Shown here: piece by piece, positions 43,434-52,278 of the stretch
Layout of the letters: the number at the start of each line of letters is the position of its first letter
Numbering within the stretch: the first letter of the stretch is position 1
Assembly (NCBI GenBank): GCA_052380005.1
Contig: JBQTCJ010000017.1
Origin: Salinarimonas sp052380005
GTDB taxonomy: Bacteria; Pseudomonadota; Alphaproteobacteria; Rhizobiales; Beijerinckiaceae
Length of the DNA: 64,000 nucleotides
Direction: 5' to 3' (one strand)
Notes under the pieces: model-generated
The model's database searches: none
What the model saw: the letters and a program-made list of their open reading frames with translations, nothing else
Told to the model about the DNA's origin: nothing
Made by a program: the position numbers and the translations under genes

Positions 43434-45106
43434 CGCGCGCCGCCGGGCATGCGCGTCGCGCGCAGGATGAGCCGCGCCTTCTCCGGCTTCGTCAGCCGCA
43501 GGCGCGGCCCGCGCGGGTGCGCGAAGCCGCGGGCGACGAGCTTGGCGAAGAGCAGGCGGTAGCCCTCCATCATCACGATCGCGGGCCTCAGCGCGCTGCG
43601 GTCGAGCTGCGCGAGCATCCGGTCCGCCTCGGCGAAGCCGGCGCGCGCCTCCGCGGCGAGCGCGTCGCAGGCCCGCGCGAAACGCCGGTGCGCGACCATC
43701 GCCGCCGCCTCGCCGTCGGCGATGCCGAGCGCGGCCAGGCGATCGAGGGGCACGTAGACGCGGTCGATGGCGGCATCCTCGTCGACGTCGCGCAGGACGT
43801 TGACGACCTGCAGCGTGCGCCCGACGACGAGGGCGAAGTCGTGCGCCTCCGGCGCGCCGAAGATGCGCACCGACAGAACGCCCACCGCGCCGGCGACGCG
43901 GCGGCAGTAGAGATCGAAGTCGGCGGCGTCTTGGATGCGCACGCGGGGCCGGCCGTCGCTCTCCATCCCGTCGAGGAGTGCGTGGAACTCGTCCCGCGGC
44001 AGGTCGTGCGCCACCATCGCCCGAGCGAGCTCGCGGCCGATCGGTCCCGTCGGTTCCTCGGGCAGCGCGTCGATCTCCCGGCGCCATGCGTCGAGGAAGG
44101 CGCGCTTCTCGGGAAGCGGCGCGGCGCCGTCGGCGATGTCGTCGATGACGCGGCAGAAGGCGTAGAGCGCGTAGTTGGCGCGCCGCCGCTCCGGCGCCTG
44201 CGCGGCCATCCCGAGCTTGAAGGAGGAGCCCGAGACGGCGACGATGTCCTTGACCACCCGCGGATCGCTCGACGCCCGCCGCCGGGCCAGCGCCGTCGGC
44301 AGCCCGGCGAAGGCGGCGGCGAAATCCCGCTTGCCGAGCGCGACGCGCGTCGTCACCGGATCGCCCGCCCGCAGCTTCGCCGAAAGCCGCCGCGCGAGCG
44401 CGAGCGTGACGGCGCTCTCGGCGGCGAGGCGGCGCGAGCGCACGCGCGAGGGCAGGTTCGCGGCGCGGGCGAGGAGATCGTCCACGCGGTCGAGCGCGGC
44501 GTCGAGGATCGGGCGGCGGCCTGCGGCGTTCGCCGGCGCGAAGAAGGCCGCCTCGCCGCCGGCCTCCTCCATCCAGGGCACCGGAAGGTAGACGCGGTCG
44601 AGAGCGGCGCGGTCCTTCTCCAGGTCCTGGAGGTGGTTGAGGATCTGGAGCGCGGTGCACAGCGCGTCCGCCGGCGCCTGCGCCGATGCGTCCTCGCCGT
44701 GCAGCCGCAGCAGGAAGCGCCCCACCGGGTCGGCGGAACGCCGGCAATAGGCGAGGAGCTCCGCCCAGTCGTCGTAGCGACGCTTCACCGCATCCTGCCG
44801 GAAGGCGTCGAGCAGCACGAGCGCCTCCTCGACGCCCGCGCCGAAGCGCCGGTCCGCGGCGGCCAGAGCCGCCGCGAGCGGCTCGGCCGGGTCGCCGGCC
44901 CGCAGCGCCCGCTCCAGCGTCTCGAGCCGGGCGAGCTTCTCGGGCGGGGCGGCGGAGGAATCGTCGGCGACGTCGTCGGCCGCGCGGGCGAAGCGATAGA
45001 AGGCGAGCACCGGCGCGCGCAGGGGGCGCGCGATCAGCCGCGAGGCGACGGGAAAGTTCTCGTCGCGGTGGGTCTTGGTAGAAACGGGCGCGGCGGCGAT
45101 GCTCAT
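43430..45106 (-). CDS. HpnC-HpnD fusion: hydroxysqualene and presqualene synthase
   Basis: One 558-residue reading frame holds two trans-prenyltransferase domains. Residues 1-275 resemble HpnC (DENFPVASRL, DDVADD at 44-49, DLEKD at 161-165). Residues 290-558 resemble HpnD (SGSSFKLGM, CRVIDDIADG with acidic motif at 322-326, DVDED at 440-444). HpnD makes presqualene diphosphate from two farnesyl diphosphates and HpnC turns it into hydroxysqualene; here both would be on one chain, with HpnE made from the next gene. The join, about 275-288 (RRRASSDPRVV), has no stop or frameshift in the given sequence. A fusion is known for some squalene-synthase-type enzymes, but I do not recall this one being described; a single-base error joining two genes is unlikely because both domains share a frame. 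Confidence 0.9.
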   Translation of the reverse strand: MSIAAAPVSTKTHRDENFPVASRLIARPLRAPVLAFYRFARAADDVADDSSAAPPEKLARLETLERALRAGDPAEPLAAALAAADRRFGAGVEEALVLLDAFRQDAVKRRYDDWAELLAYCRRSADPVGRFLLRLHGEDASAQAPADALCTALQILNHLQDLEKDRAALDRVYLPVPWMEEAGGEAAFFAPANAAGRRPILDAALDRVDDLLARAANLPSRVRSRRLAAESAVTLALARRLSAKLRAGDPVTTRVALGKRDFAAAFAGLPTALARRRASSDPRVVKDIVAVSGSSFKLGMAAQAPERRRANYALYAFCRVIDDIADGAAPLPEKRAFLDAWRREIDALPEEPTGPIGRELARAMVAHDLPRDEFHALLDGMESDGRPRVRIQDAADFDLYCRRVAGAVGVLSVRIFGAPEAHDFALVVGRTLQVVNVLRDVDEDAAIDRVYVPLDRLAALGIADGEAAAMVAHRRFARACDALAAEARAGFAEADRMLAQLDRSALRPAIVMMEGYRLLFAKLVARGFAHPRGPRLRLTKPEKARLILRATRMPGGAR

Positions 45107-45110
45107 GGGC

Positions 45111-46229
45111 TCATTGTGCCGGATACACGCGCCCCTTCCAACCGCCCGCGCGGCCGCGGCCGAGCTTCAGGAGCGACGCCCATTGGATGGCGAGGCCCAC
45201 CCCGACGGTGGCGGGGTGGAGCGGCACCGTCCACCAGCTCTCCCGGGTCGCGCGGGTGATCGCCGCCCGCATGCCGAGCGACAGCACGAGCGCGCCGAGC
45301 GCCGGCACCAGCGGGCCGATGCCGGCGATCGCGAGCACCACGAGGATCGGCGGCAGCACGTGGCCGAAGCCGAGCAGCGCGGTCCAGACCGGCAGCTGGC
45401 CCCACGAGGCCATCCCCTCGTGCGCGTTCTTGATGAAGCCGCGCCACGCCGGCTCGAAGCCGTCGTACATGCGGCAGACCGCGAGCTCGGAGCCGAGCAC
45501 GACGTCCGTCATGCGGCCGTGGTCGCGCAGGCGCCGGGCGAGCTGGATGCCGTCGTGCAGGAGATGGCGTATGGATTCGTGGCCGCCGATGGCGTCGTAG
45601 GCCTCTCGCGGGAAGAGCATCATCTGCCCGCAGGCGGCGCCGAGCCCCCGGTCGGGGCGCGTGCGCATCATCGGCACGGGCAGGTAGCCGAGCATCAGGA
45701 AGTTGATCATCGGCACGGTGAGCCGCTCGCCCCAGGTCTTCGTCACCTGCCGCGGCACGGCGCTGACGAGACCGAACCCCTTCGTTTCCTGATGGGCGAC
45801 GAGGGAGGCGGCGGCGCGCGGGGCGAGGCGCACGTCCGCGTCGACGAAGAGGAGATGCGTGCCGGACGCCGCATCCGCCAGGCGCTGGCAGGCGTGGACC
45901 TTGCCGGTCCAGCCGGCGGGAAGCGGCGGCGCGCGCTCCAGCCGCACGCGCGCGTCCCGCGCGGCGATCGCGGAGACGATCTCGGCCGTTCGGTCGGTCG
46001 AGCCGTCGTCCATCACGACGACCTCGACGGCGACCCCCTCGCTCGCGAGCGCGCTCTCGACGCAGGCGGCGATGTTCGCCTCCTCGTCGCGGGCGGGGAT
46101 CAGCACGGACACGCGCGTCCCCTCCCCGGCCGGGCGGAAGGCGGGCGTGCGCATGGCGCCGAGGTTCATCGTTGCGAGCAGCGCGCCGAGGGCGGCGAAG
46201 GCGAGGGCGAGGATGGCGATCACCGTCAC
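45111..46229 (-). CDS. Family 2 glycosyltransferase, CrtQ-like
   Basis: A 372-residue membrane-bound glycosyltransferase. One N-terminal helix is followed by the GT-A core: VSVLIPARDEE, VVMDDGSTD, the metal motif LFVDADV, and three C-terminal hydrophobic segments ending GWKGRVY. The pattern recalls staphyloxanthin glycosyltransferase CrtQ, so transfer of a sugar to the carotenoid carboxyl or hydroxyl end is a fair guess; HpnB-type hopanoid transferase is another option. The GTG start at 46229 overlaps the acyltransferase stop (GTGA). The HpnC-HpnD gene begins four bases after its stop. Confidence 0.82.
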   Translation of the reverse strand: MTVIAILALAFAALGALLATMNLGAMRTPAFRPAGEGTRVSVLIPARDEEANIAACVESALASEGVAVEVVVMDDGSTDRTAEIVSAIAARDARVRLERAPPLPAGWTGKVHACQRLADAASGTHLLFVDADVRLAPRAAASLVAHQETKGFGLVSAVPRQVTKTWGERLTVPMINFLMLGYLPVPMMRTRPDRGLGAACGQMMLFPREAYDAIGGHESIRHLLHDGIQLARRLRDHGRMTDVVLGSELAVCRMYDGFEPAWRGFIKNAHEGMASWGQLPVWTALLGFGHVLPPILVVLAIAGIGPLVPALGALVLSLGMRAAITRATRESWWTVPLHPATVGVGLAIQWASLLKLGRGRAGGWKGRVYPAQ

Positions 46230-47086
46230 GGTCGGTCGTCTCCTGAATGAGGCCGGCGCCCGTGCGCGGCCTCGTAGCGCTCGCCCTTCATCGCCGCCAG
46301 TGCGCGCTTCCAGGCCCCGTAGACGCCGCCCACCCCGGCCGCGCCGGAGAGGACCGTCTCGAACCGGGCCGGGTCGCGGGTCGCGACGTCCGCCGACAGG
46401 CGGTCGAGCACGCCGGTCAGCCGCTCCTCGAGATGGGTGCGCCGCGCCGCGCGGTCCAGGGCGAGGAGGTCCGCCCCGCGCTCCGGCTCGCCGAAGGCGA
46501 CGAAGGCCTCCGCGCCGCGCTGCTCCCAGAACTGGTACTCCATGGCGAGCGGCACGAACAGCGCATGCGGCGCGATCTCGGGGAGGCGCGCCACGCCGGC
46601 GCGCAGCCCGATCGGCCGGGTGCGCACGTCCATGAAGCGCCCCTGCGCCGCGAGCCAGATCGCCGCGTCGTCCCGCGTCAGGATGTCGGCGGAGGCGGAG
46701 AGAAAATCCGCCGCGCCCTTCGGGCTCTCGAGGTCGATGCCGTAGGCGCCGATGCGCTTCATGAAGCCGTAGGTCGCGAGCATCTCGGCGTCGATCGGCG
46801 CGTAGGACTGGCGCGCGGGGAAGAAGGCGTCGCCCACGAGGATGAAGGTCGCCGCGTCCCACCAGGCCGGGTGGTTCGTGTAGAGCACCAGCGGCGCGGC
46901 CTCGCCGACGAAGCGCGGGACGCCCCAGGGGGGAATCCAGAGCGCGTTCATGTGCTTCTTGAAGTACCGCTTGAAGTAGAAGGTGAAGAAGCCGAGCCGC
47001 CGCGGATCACGAAGCCGCGTCGGCCGCTCGGCCTCCGGCAGCCGCGCCGCGAGCCGGCGCGCCTTGGCGCGGGGGTCGGCGCTCAT
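46226..47086 (-). CDS. PlsC-like acyltransferase of the carotenoid operon
   Basis: A 286-residue acyltransferase. The catalytic motif is NHPAWWDA (NHx4D), with membrane-associating stretch LGFFTFYFKRYFKKHM before it. Similar 1-acylglycerol-3-phosphate acyltransferase folds occur in carotenoid clusters next to CrtQ-like enzymes and are thought to attach a fatty acid to the sugar. Placement upstream of, and coupled to, the glycosyltransferase supports this. AAGGAG precedes the ATG at 47086. Phospholipid synthesis is a less likely role, given the context. Confidence 0.82.
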   Translation of the reverse strand: MSADPRAKARRLAARLPEAERPTRLRDPRRLGFFTFYFKRYFKKHMNALWIPPWGVPRFVGEAAPLVLYTNHPAWWDAATFILVGDAFFPARQSYAPIDAEMLATYGFMKRIGAYGIDLESPKGAADFLSASADILTRDDAAIWLAAQGRFMDVRTRPIGLRAGVARLPEIAPHALFVPLAMEYQFWEQRGAEAFVAFGEPERGADLLALDRAARRTHLEERLTGVLDRLSADVATRDPARFETVLSGAAGVGGVYGAWKRALAAMKGERYEAAHGRRPHSGDDRP

Positions 47087-47097
47087 CGACGCATCTC

Positions 47098-47180
47098 CTT
47101 CCCTGTAGGGGAAGGTGGATCGCCGCGCACCGGCGAGACGGATGGGGCGCGCGGGACGCGCGTTCGGCGCAGCCGAAACG
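47098..47180. repeat. REP-like element (family 2)
   Basis: A single copy of the unit seen twice at 26290-26482: CTTCCCTGTAGGGGAAGG, then GACGGATGGGGCGCGC and TTCGGCGCAGCCGAA. It lies between the acyltransferase and CrtP-like genes, interrupting the otherwise tight operon (186 bases), and may attenuate transcription. Confidence 0.78.
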
Positions 47181-47272
47181 GACGCGTCGAGCCGGGGAAC
47201 CCCGCCCCTGATCCGCTCCGCGGATCGTCCCCGCCCCAACGGGGCGGGAGCGGCGCGCCCTCGGCCATCGCC

Positions 47273-48808
47273 TCACGACGCCTTGGCGAGGCCGCCGCCG
47301 CGTGCGTCCTGGTCGAGGGCGTCGGCGGCGATCCAGCCGGACATCATCACCATCGGCATGCCGGGGCCCGGATGCGCCGCGCCCCCGGCGAGGTACAGCC
47401 CCTCGATGTCGCGCGAGCGGTTGCCCGGCTTGAAGGCGCCGAGGAACTTGCCGTGGCTCGCCAGGCCGTAGATCGCGCCGTTGAGCACCTTGTAGCGGTC
47501 GTGGATGTCCTGCGGCGTCAGATGGCGCTCGACCACGATGCGCTCGCGCAGGTCCGGCATGCCGCCGGTACGCTCGAGCTTCTCGATGATCTTCTCGCGA
47601 TAGGGCGCGAACATCTTCGACCAGTCGTGGTGCGGGCGCAGGTAGGGCGTGTGCACGAGGACATAGAGCGCCTCCCCACCCTCGGGGGCGACCGACGGGT
47701 CGGTCGCCGACGGCGCGGCGAGGTAGGCCGTCGGATCCGGCGCGGGCTCGCCCTTGTCGTAGATGAAGTTGAACTCCTCCTCCGGATCGCGGGAGAAGAC
47801 GAAGTCGTGGTGCGCGAGGTGGTCGTAGCGCTTGTTCAGCCCGAGATAGAGCACGACGCCGGAGCAGGCGGGCTCGAAGCCCTTCTTGTCGTAGCGCGCG
47901 CCGACGTCGCCGCCGACGAGCTCGCGATAGGTGCGGATCGAGTCCATGTTGGACACGACCTTCTCGAAGCGCTCGGTCTCGCCCGAGGCGGTCTTGACGC
48001 CCGTCACGCGCTTGCCCTGGAGCTCGAGCCCGACGATGTCGGTCGACGGCCGCAGGGTCGCGCCGAGGTCGGTGGCGAGCTTGGCGAGGCCCTCCGCGAC
48101 GGCGCGGGTGCCGCCCATCGGGTACCAGACGCCCTCGGCAACCTGCATGTGGGCGATCGAGCAGAGCACCGCCGGCGATCCGTAGGGGTTCGAGCCGACG
48201 TACTGCGTGAAGTGGTCGAGCATCTGGGAGAGCCGCTCGTCCTTCACGTGCGAGCGGATCGTGCCGGCCACCGAGGCGCCCATGCGCAGCGCCATGACGT
48301 CGCGCAGCGTGCTCGGGTCGAAGTTCTTGCGCACGTTGATCGTGTCGAACAGGTCCTCGACCGGCTTCCAGAAGAAGAACCGCTCGGAGATCTCGTGCAG
48401 GTTCTTCGACTTCGCGATGAAGCGCTCGTAGCCTTCGCCGGCGCCGACGCCCGGGGCGAAGGCGTTCATGTCCGCCTTCATCTGCGGCACGCTCTCGCAC
48501 AGGTCGAACTGCGTGCCGTCCTCGAAGAAGCAGCGCCATTGCGGATCGAGGCGCACGAGGTCCATGTATTGCGTAATGTCGCGCTTCGCCTCCTCGAAGA
48601 TGCGATGCAGGACGCGCGGCACGGTGAGGATGGTCGGCCCCATGTCGAAGCGATAGCCGCCCTCGTGCAGCACCGCGGCCTTGCCGCCGACCCAGGAATT
48701 CTTGTCGAAGAGCGTCACCTCGTGCCCGCGCGCCGCCAGCACGCAGGCGCTGGCGAGCCCGCCGAGACCGCCGCCGATCACCGCCACCTTCTTGGAAGAC
48801 CCACTCAC
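47273..48808 (-). CDS. CrtP/CrtNb-like carotenoid oxidase or desaturase
   Basis: A 511-residue member of the phytoene desaturase family. FAD motif AVIGGGLGGLASACVLA at the N-terminus; C-terminal signature LYLAGGAAHPGPGMPMVMMS. Several stretches (DPQWRCFFEDG, FTQYVGSNPYGSPAVL, EPACSGVVLYLGL) recall staphylococcal CrtP, which oxidises the terminal methyl of diaponeurosporene to an aldehyde or acid, more than desaturase CrtN. Desaturation cannot be excluded. It is 58 bases after DUF2141 in the operon. Confidence 0.82.
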   Translation of the reverse strand: MSGSSKKVAVIGGGLGGLASACVLAARGHEVTLFDKNSWVGGKAAVLHEGGYRFDMGPTILTVPRVLHRIFEEAKRDITQYMDLVRLDPQWRCFFEDGTQFDLCESVPQMKADMNAFAPGVGAGEGYERFIAKSKNLHEISERFFFWKPVEDLFDTINVRKNFDPSTLRDVMALRMGASVAGTIRSHVKDERLSQMLDHFTQYVGSNPYGSPAVLCSIAHMQVAEGVWYPMGGTRAVAEGLAKLATDLGATLRPSTDIVGLELQGKRVTGVKTASGETERFEKVVSNMDSIRTYRELVGGDVGARYDKKGFEPACSGVVLYLGLNKRYDHLAHHDFVFSRDPEEEFNFIYDKGEPAPDPTAYLAAPSATDPSVAPEGGEALYVLVHTPYLRPHHDWSKMFAPYREKIIEKLERTGGMPDLRERIVVERHLTPQDIHDRYKVLNGAIYGLASHGKFLGAFKPGNRSRDIEGLYLAGGAAHPGPGMPMVMMSGWIAADALDQDARGGGLAKAS

Positions 48809-48866
48809 GTCACGCTCCTCTCGCTGGCCGTTCCCGAGGCCAATCCGTTCGCTGCTCTCGCCGACC

Positions 48867-49346
48867 TCACCGGGTCTGTCGCTCGATAGCCTGCTGCACC
48901 GCGTTCTCGTCGTCGAGCGGCAGCCGCCCGAGCCGCACCGACACCGTGCCGCCGGAGGCCGGCAGCTCGAAGGCCGCGCCGCTGAAGGTCGGCGGCGAGA
49001 ACCGGCCGACGTCGTTGGAGAACCCGTAGGGCTCGCTCGGCAGCTGCCAGACCAGGATCGGCTGGGTGTCGAGCGCGCCGTTGCCGTTCACGTCCTGGTA
49101 GGCCGCGACCGCCCAGCGCCCGGGCGCCACGTCGTCGAAGCGGAAGGCGAGCGTGCCGCCGCTCGCGCGCTGGAACTTGCCGATCGGGCAGGTGTCGCGA
49201 TCGAGCGCGCGGTCGCACAGGCCGACGAACACGGGGCCCTCCCCGGCCGCGACGCCGCTCACCCGCACGACGAGCGAGGCGGCGGAGGCGTGGGCCGGCG
49301 CGGCGGCGAGGAGAGCGGCGCACAGGAGCGCGATGCGGAGCGGCAC
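48867..49346 (-). CDS. DUF2141 periplasmic protein in carotenoid operon
   Basis: A 159-residue protein with a signal peptide (ALLCAALLAAAPAHASA) and the DUF2141 beta fold, including the calcium-like motif QDVNGNGALDT and a Cys pair (VGLCDRALDRDTCPIG). It sits between two desaturase-type genes, with 18 and 58 bases on either side, so it must be co-transcribed. It may bind or stabilise the pigment or its lipid at the envelope; no catalytic motif is seen. Confidence 0.85.
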   Translation of the reverse strand: MPLRIALLCAALLAAAPAHASAASLVVRVSGVAAGEGPVFVGLCDRALDRDTCPIGKFQRASGGTLAFRFDDVAPGRWAVAAYQDVNGNGALDTQPILVWQLPSEPYGFSNDVGRFSPPTFSGAAFELPASGGTVSVRLGRLPLDDENAVQQAIERQTR

Positions 49347-49364
49347 GTCGTGGTCCTTCTCTTC

Positions 49365-51002
49365 TCAGGCGCGGGCGGGCGCGCCGGTCGTGCGCCGGAA
49401 CAGCGAGCGGCCGGGCCGCGCGCGCTCGGCGGCGAGGTCCTCCAGCAGGAGCCGCGTCGTGATGCGCGCCCCCTCGTAGATCACCGGCAGCCCCGAGCCC
49501 GGGTGCGTGCCGCCGCCGACGAGGTAGACGCCCTTGCCGAAGCGGTTGTGCGGGCGGAAGTACAGCATCTGGCCGAGATCGTGCGCGAGGTTGAAGGTCG
49601 CGCCCTCGTTGACGGCGAACTCGTCCTGCCAGCCGGCGGGCGTGATCACCCGCTCATAGCGGATTCGCCGCTCGATGTCGTGAAGACCGAGCACCTTCAG
49701 GCGATCGAGCGTCTTCGCCCGGAACGCCGCGGCCTCGCTCGCCCAGTCCGTGCCCGAGCGCAGGTTCGGCACCGGCACGAGGACGTAGAGGCTCGAATGG
49801 CCCTTCGGCGCCATCGACGGGTCGGTGCGCGCGGCGTTCTGGACGTAGAACGAGGGCTTCGTCGGCAGCCGGCAGCTCGAGATCTCCTCGATGTTGTTGG
49901 CGTAGTCGTCCGACAGGAGGATCGTGTGGTGCTCGAGGTCGCCGAGATCGCCCTCGATGCCGAGGTAGAGCATGAAGGTCGAGCAGGAGATGCGCGCGCG
50001 CTCGAGCTTGCGGTCCGTCCAGCGCGGGCGGTGCGCCTGCGGGATCAGCCGGCGCGCGGCGTGGGCGAAGTCGCCGTTGACCACGACCGCGTCCGCCGGC
50101 TTGCGCTCGCCGTTCACGACGAGGCCCACCGCCCGGTCGCCCTCGTAGAGGATCTCGTCGACGGGCGTGTCGAGCGCGATCGTCACGCCCATCTTCTCGG
50201 CGAGCCTCGCCATCGCATCCGACACCGCGCCGCAGCCGCCGATCGGGTGGAAGACGCCGTGCTCGTACTCGAGGAACGAGAGGATCGTGAACAGGCTCGG
50301 GCACTGGAAGGGCGACATGCCCAGGTACTTCGTCTGGAACGAGAACGCGAGCCGCACCCGCGGGTCCCGGAAGTAGCGCTTGAGGTCCCCGTCCACGCTG
50401 GAGAACGGGCGCATCATCGGCAGCGCCTGCAGCATCGCGGGGGAGACGACGTCGAGCGGGCTGTCGAACGGCCGCTCCAGGATCGGGCGGAACAGCTCGA
50501 GCTTCTTGCGGTTCTCCGACATGAAGCGCGCGACGTTCTCGGCGTCCTCCGGCGCGATCGTGGCGATCTCGGCCGCCATGCGGGCGATGTCCGGCGTCGC
50601 CTTGATGTCCCCGCCGCCCTCGAACACCACGTGATATTGCGGGTCGAGCCGCACGAGGTCCACGTGGTCGGCCAGGCTCTCGCCGCAGGCCTCGAAGATC
50701 TCGGCCAGGATGCGCGGGTAGAGGAAGAACGTCGGCCCGATGTCGAACTTGTAGCCGCCGGGCGCCGTCACCGTCTTGGTGCGCCCGCCGACCTGCGAGT
50801 CCTTCTCGTAGATCGTGACGTGCGCGCCCTGCTTGGCCAGCAGCAGCGCCGCCGCCAGCCCGCCGGGGCCGGCGCCGACGATCGCGACGCGCGCGCCCTT
50901 CGCCTCCTCCATCCCCGCGGACGCGTCGCGCAAATCGGCGAGCTCCGCCGCCGCGTTCTCGGCGTGCCCGAAATCGGACGCCAGACCCTCCGGGTTCCTC
51001 AT
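49365..51002 (-). CDS. CrtN-like squalene/diapophytoene desaturase
   Basis: A 545-residue phytoene desaturase family enzyme. After a 35-residue lead, the FAD motif AIVGAGPGGLAAALLLAKQG appears; the C-terminal signature is YLVGGGTHPGSGLPVIYEGA. It is the first gene of the operon, and its neighbours make squalene, so successive desaturation of squalene to 4,4'-diapolycopene-type products is likely. The ATG at 51002 is used; a Met 30 residues later (MEEAKGARV) is the minimal start. About 110 bases before the next gene hold the probable promoter. Confidence 0.83.
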   Translation of the reverse strand: MRNPEGLASDFGHAENAAAELADLRDASAGMEEAKGARVAIVGAGPGGLAAALLLAKQGAHVTIYEKDSQVGGRTKTVTAPGGYKFDIGPTFFLYPRILAEIFEACGESLADHVDLVRLDPQYHVVFEGGGDIKATPDIARMAAEIATIAPEDAENVARFMSENRKKLELFRPILERPFDSPLDVVSPAMLQALPMMRPFSSVDGDLKRYFRDPRVRLAFSFQTKYLGMSPFQCPSLFTILSFLEYEHGVFHPIGGCGAVSDAMARLAEKMGVTIALDTPVDEILYEGDRAVGLVVNGERKPADAVVVNGDFAHAARRLIPQAHRPRWTDRKLERARISCSTFMLYLGIEGDLGDLEHHTILLSDDYANNIEEISSCRLPTKPSFYVQNAARTDPSMAPKGHSSLYVLVPVPNLRSGTDWASEAAAFRAKTLDRLKVLGLHDIERRIRYERVITPAGWQDEFAVNEGATFNLAHDLGQMLYFRPHNRFGKGVYLVGGGTHPGSGLPVIYEGARITTRLLLEDLAAERARPGRSLFRRTTGAPARA

Positions 51003-51111
51003 CGTCGCTCTAACCCCCGACACCAACGCGCGCTCGAATGTGCGGCATGTTCGCCGTCTCCTCAACACTTACGCTGCGACGCACGCGCAGGATCACACGC
51101 GCACCGCACCG

Positions 51112-52164
51112 TCACTCCGCCGCACGCCGCACGGCGAGGCTCTCCGCAGGGCCCCCCGCCGGCAGCGACGCCCGCGCCACCGTCTCGTCGATCGCGGCGC
51201 GGATCGAATCCTGCGCAAAATAGTGGATCATGTGGCCGAGACCAGGGAGAAGTGCCATGCGCGCGTCAGGGATCTCCGCGGCGAGGCGCTGCGTGTGCAG
51301 CGCGCCCGGCAGCGCCTTGTCCTCCGCCCCGTGGAGGAGCGCCAACGGCACGGCGCAGCCGGCGTAGCGCGGCATCAGCTCCGCCGCGGCCGATCGCATC
51401 ACCGCGAGCTCGGCGGAGGCGGCGCGGATCTGCTCGGGCCGCTCGCCGTAGGCGAAGGGGTACTCGGCGAGCATCCGCGGCGGGATCGGGTGCGGGTCGA
51501 ACAGGCGCGGGTAGAGCCTGGGGGCGAGCCGGCGCATGGTCTGCGGGCCCAGCGTCCAGGCCAGCGCGTGGCCGAGCACCGGCACGGCCGGCAGGCCCAT
51601 CGCCGCGACGCCGCTGCGCTCCTGCGGATAGTAGAAGCCCGACATCAGCACCGCGCCGGCGACCGCGTCGGGATGGTCGAGCGCCATGGCCAACGACACG
51701 AGCGCGCCCCAGGAATGCCCGACGAGGATCGGCCGGTCGACGCCGATCTCGGCGAGGAAGGCGCGCAGCAGGGCGGCCTGGTCGCGCGGGTCGTACCGCC
51801 GACCGGAGGGGCGCGACGAATGGCCGTAGCCCGGCCGGTCGGGCACGATGCAGCGATAGCGCGTCGCGCAGGCGTCGATCAGCCCGGAGACGAGGAGGTC
51901 GTCGAGGCAGGCGCCGTTGCCGTGCACGAACAGGAGGGCCGGCGCCTCCCGCGGCCCGGCATCGCTCGGCCCGGCATCGCTCGGCCCGACGTCGACGTAG
52001 TGCAGCCGCACGCCCTCCACCGCGACGAAGCGCCCGATCGGCGGGTGCATCTCGCGCGCGACCTTCCGGCCGCGCAGCCACGCATGCAGCGCCGAGCCGC
52101 CGGCGGCGAGCGCGATCGCCCCCAGCGCGGCGCCCGCGATGCGGGGAGGATCGATCTCGGCCAT
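51112..52164 (-). CDS. Alpha/beta hydrolase with N-terminal anchor
   Basis: A 350-residue alpha/beta hydrolase. One N-terminal hydrophobic stretch (IAGAALGAIALAAGGSAL) may anchor it. The core has LLFVHGNGACLDD, nucleophile elbow GHSWGA, and the final His in GLGHMIHYF. A perfect short repeat in the DNA encodes GPSDAGPSDAGP before the core. Fold is secure, substrate unknown. The gene is 109 bases upstream of the carotenoid operon in the same direction and may or may not be linked. Confidence 0.85.
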   Translation of the reverse strand: MAEIDPPRIAGAALGAIALAAGGSALHAWLRGRKVAREMHPPIGRFVAVEGVRLHYVDVGPSDAGPSDAGPREAPALLFVHGNGACLDDLLVSGLIDACATRYRCIVPDRPGYGHSSRPSGRRYDPRDQAALLRAFLAEIGVDRPILVGHSWGALVSLAMALDHPDAVAGAVLMSGFYYPQERSGVAAMGLPAVPVLGHALAWTLGPQTMRRLAPRLYPRLFDPHPIPPRMLAEYPFAYGERPEQIRAASAELAVMRSAAAELMPRYAGCAVPLALLHGAEDKALPGALHTQRLAAEIPDARMALLPGLGHMIHYFAQDSIRAAIDETVARASLPAGGPAESLAVRRAAE

Positions 52165-52278
52165 GGGCGTTGCGTCTCCGGAGCGGATTGCGTGTGAGCC
52201 TAGCGGCAACAGACGGCCGCGCCCATCCGTTCCGGCTGCGACCGGACCGCGCGCTCGTCCCCGCCCGTGTCGCCCCCC

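Noticed and set aside
45111..46229. HpnB hopanoid glycosyltransferase as the firm name
   Set aside because: The C-terminal GWKGRVY and the surrounding acyltransferase and desaturases fit a carotenoid (CrtQ-like) role better, so HpnB is kept only as an alternative.
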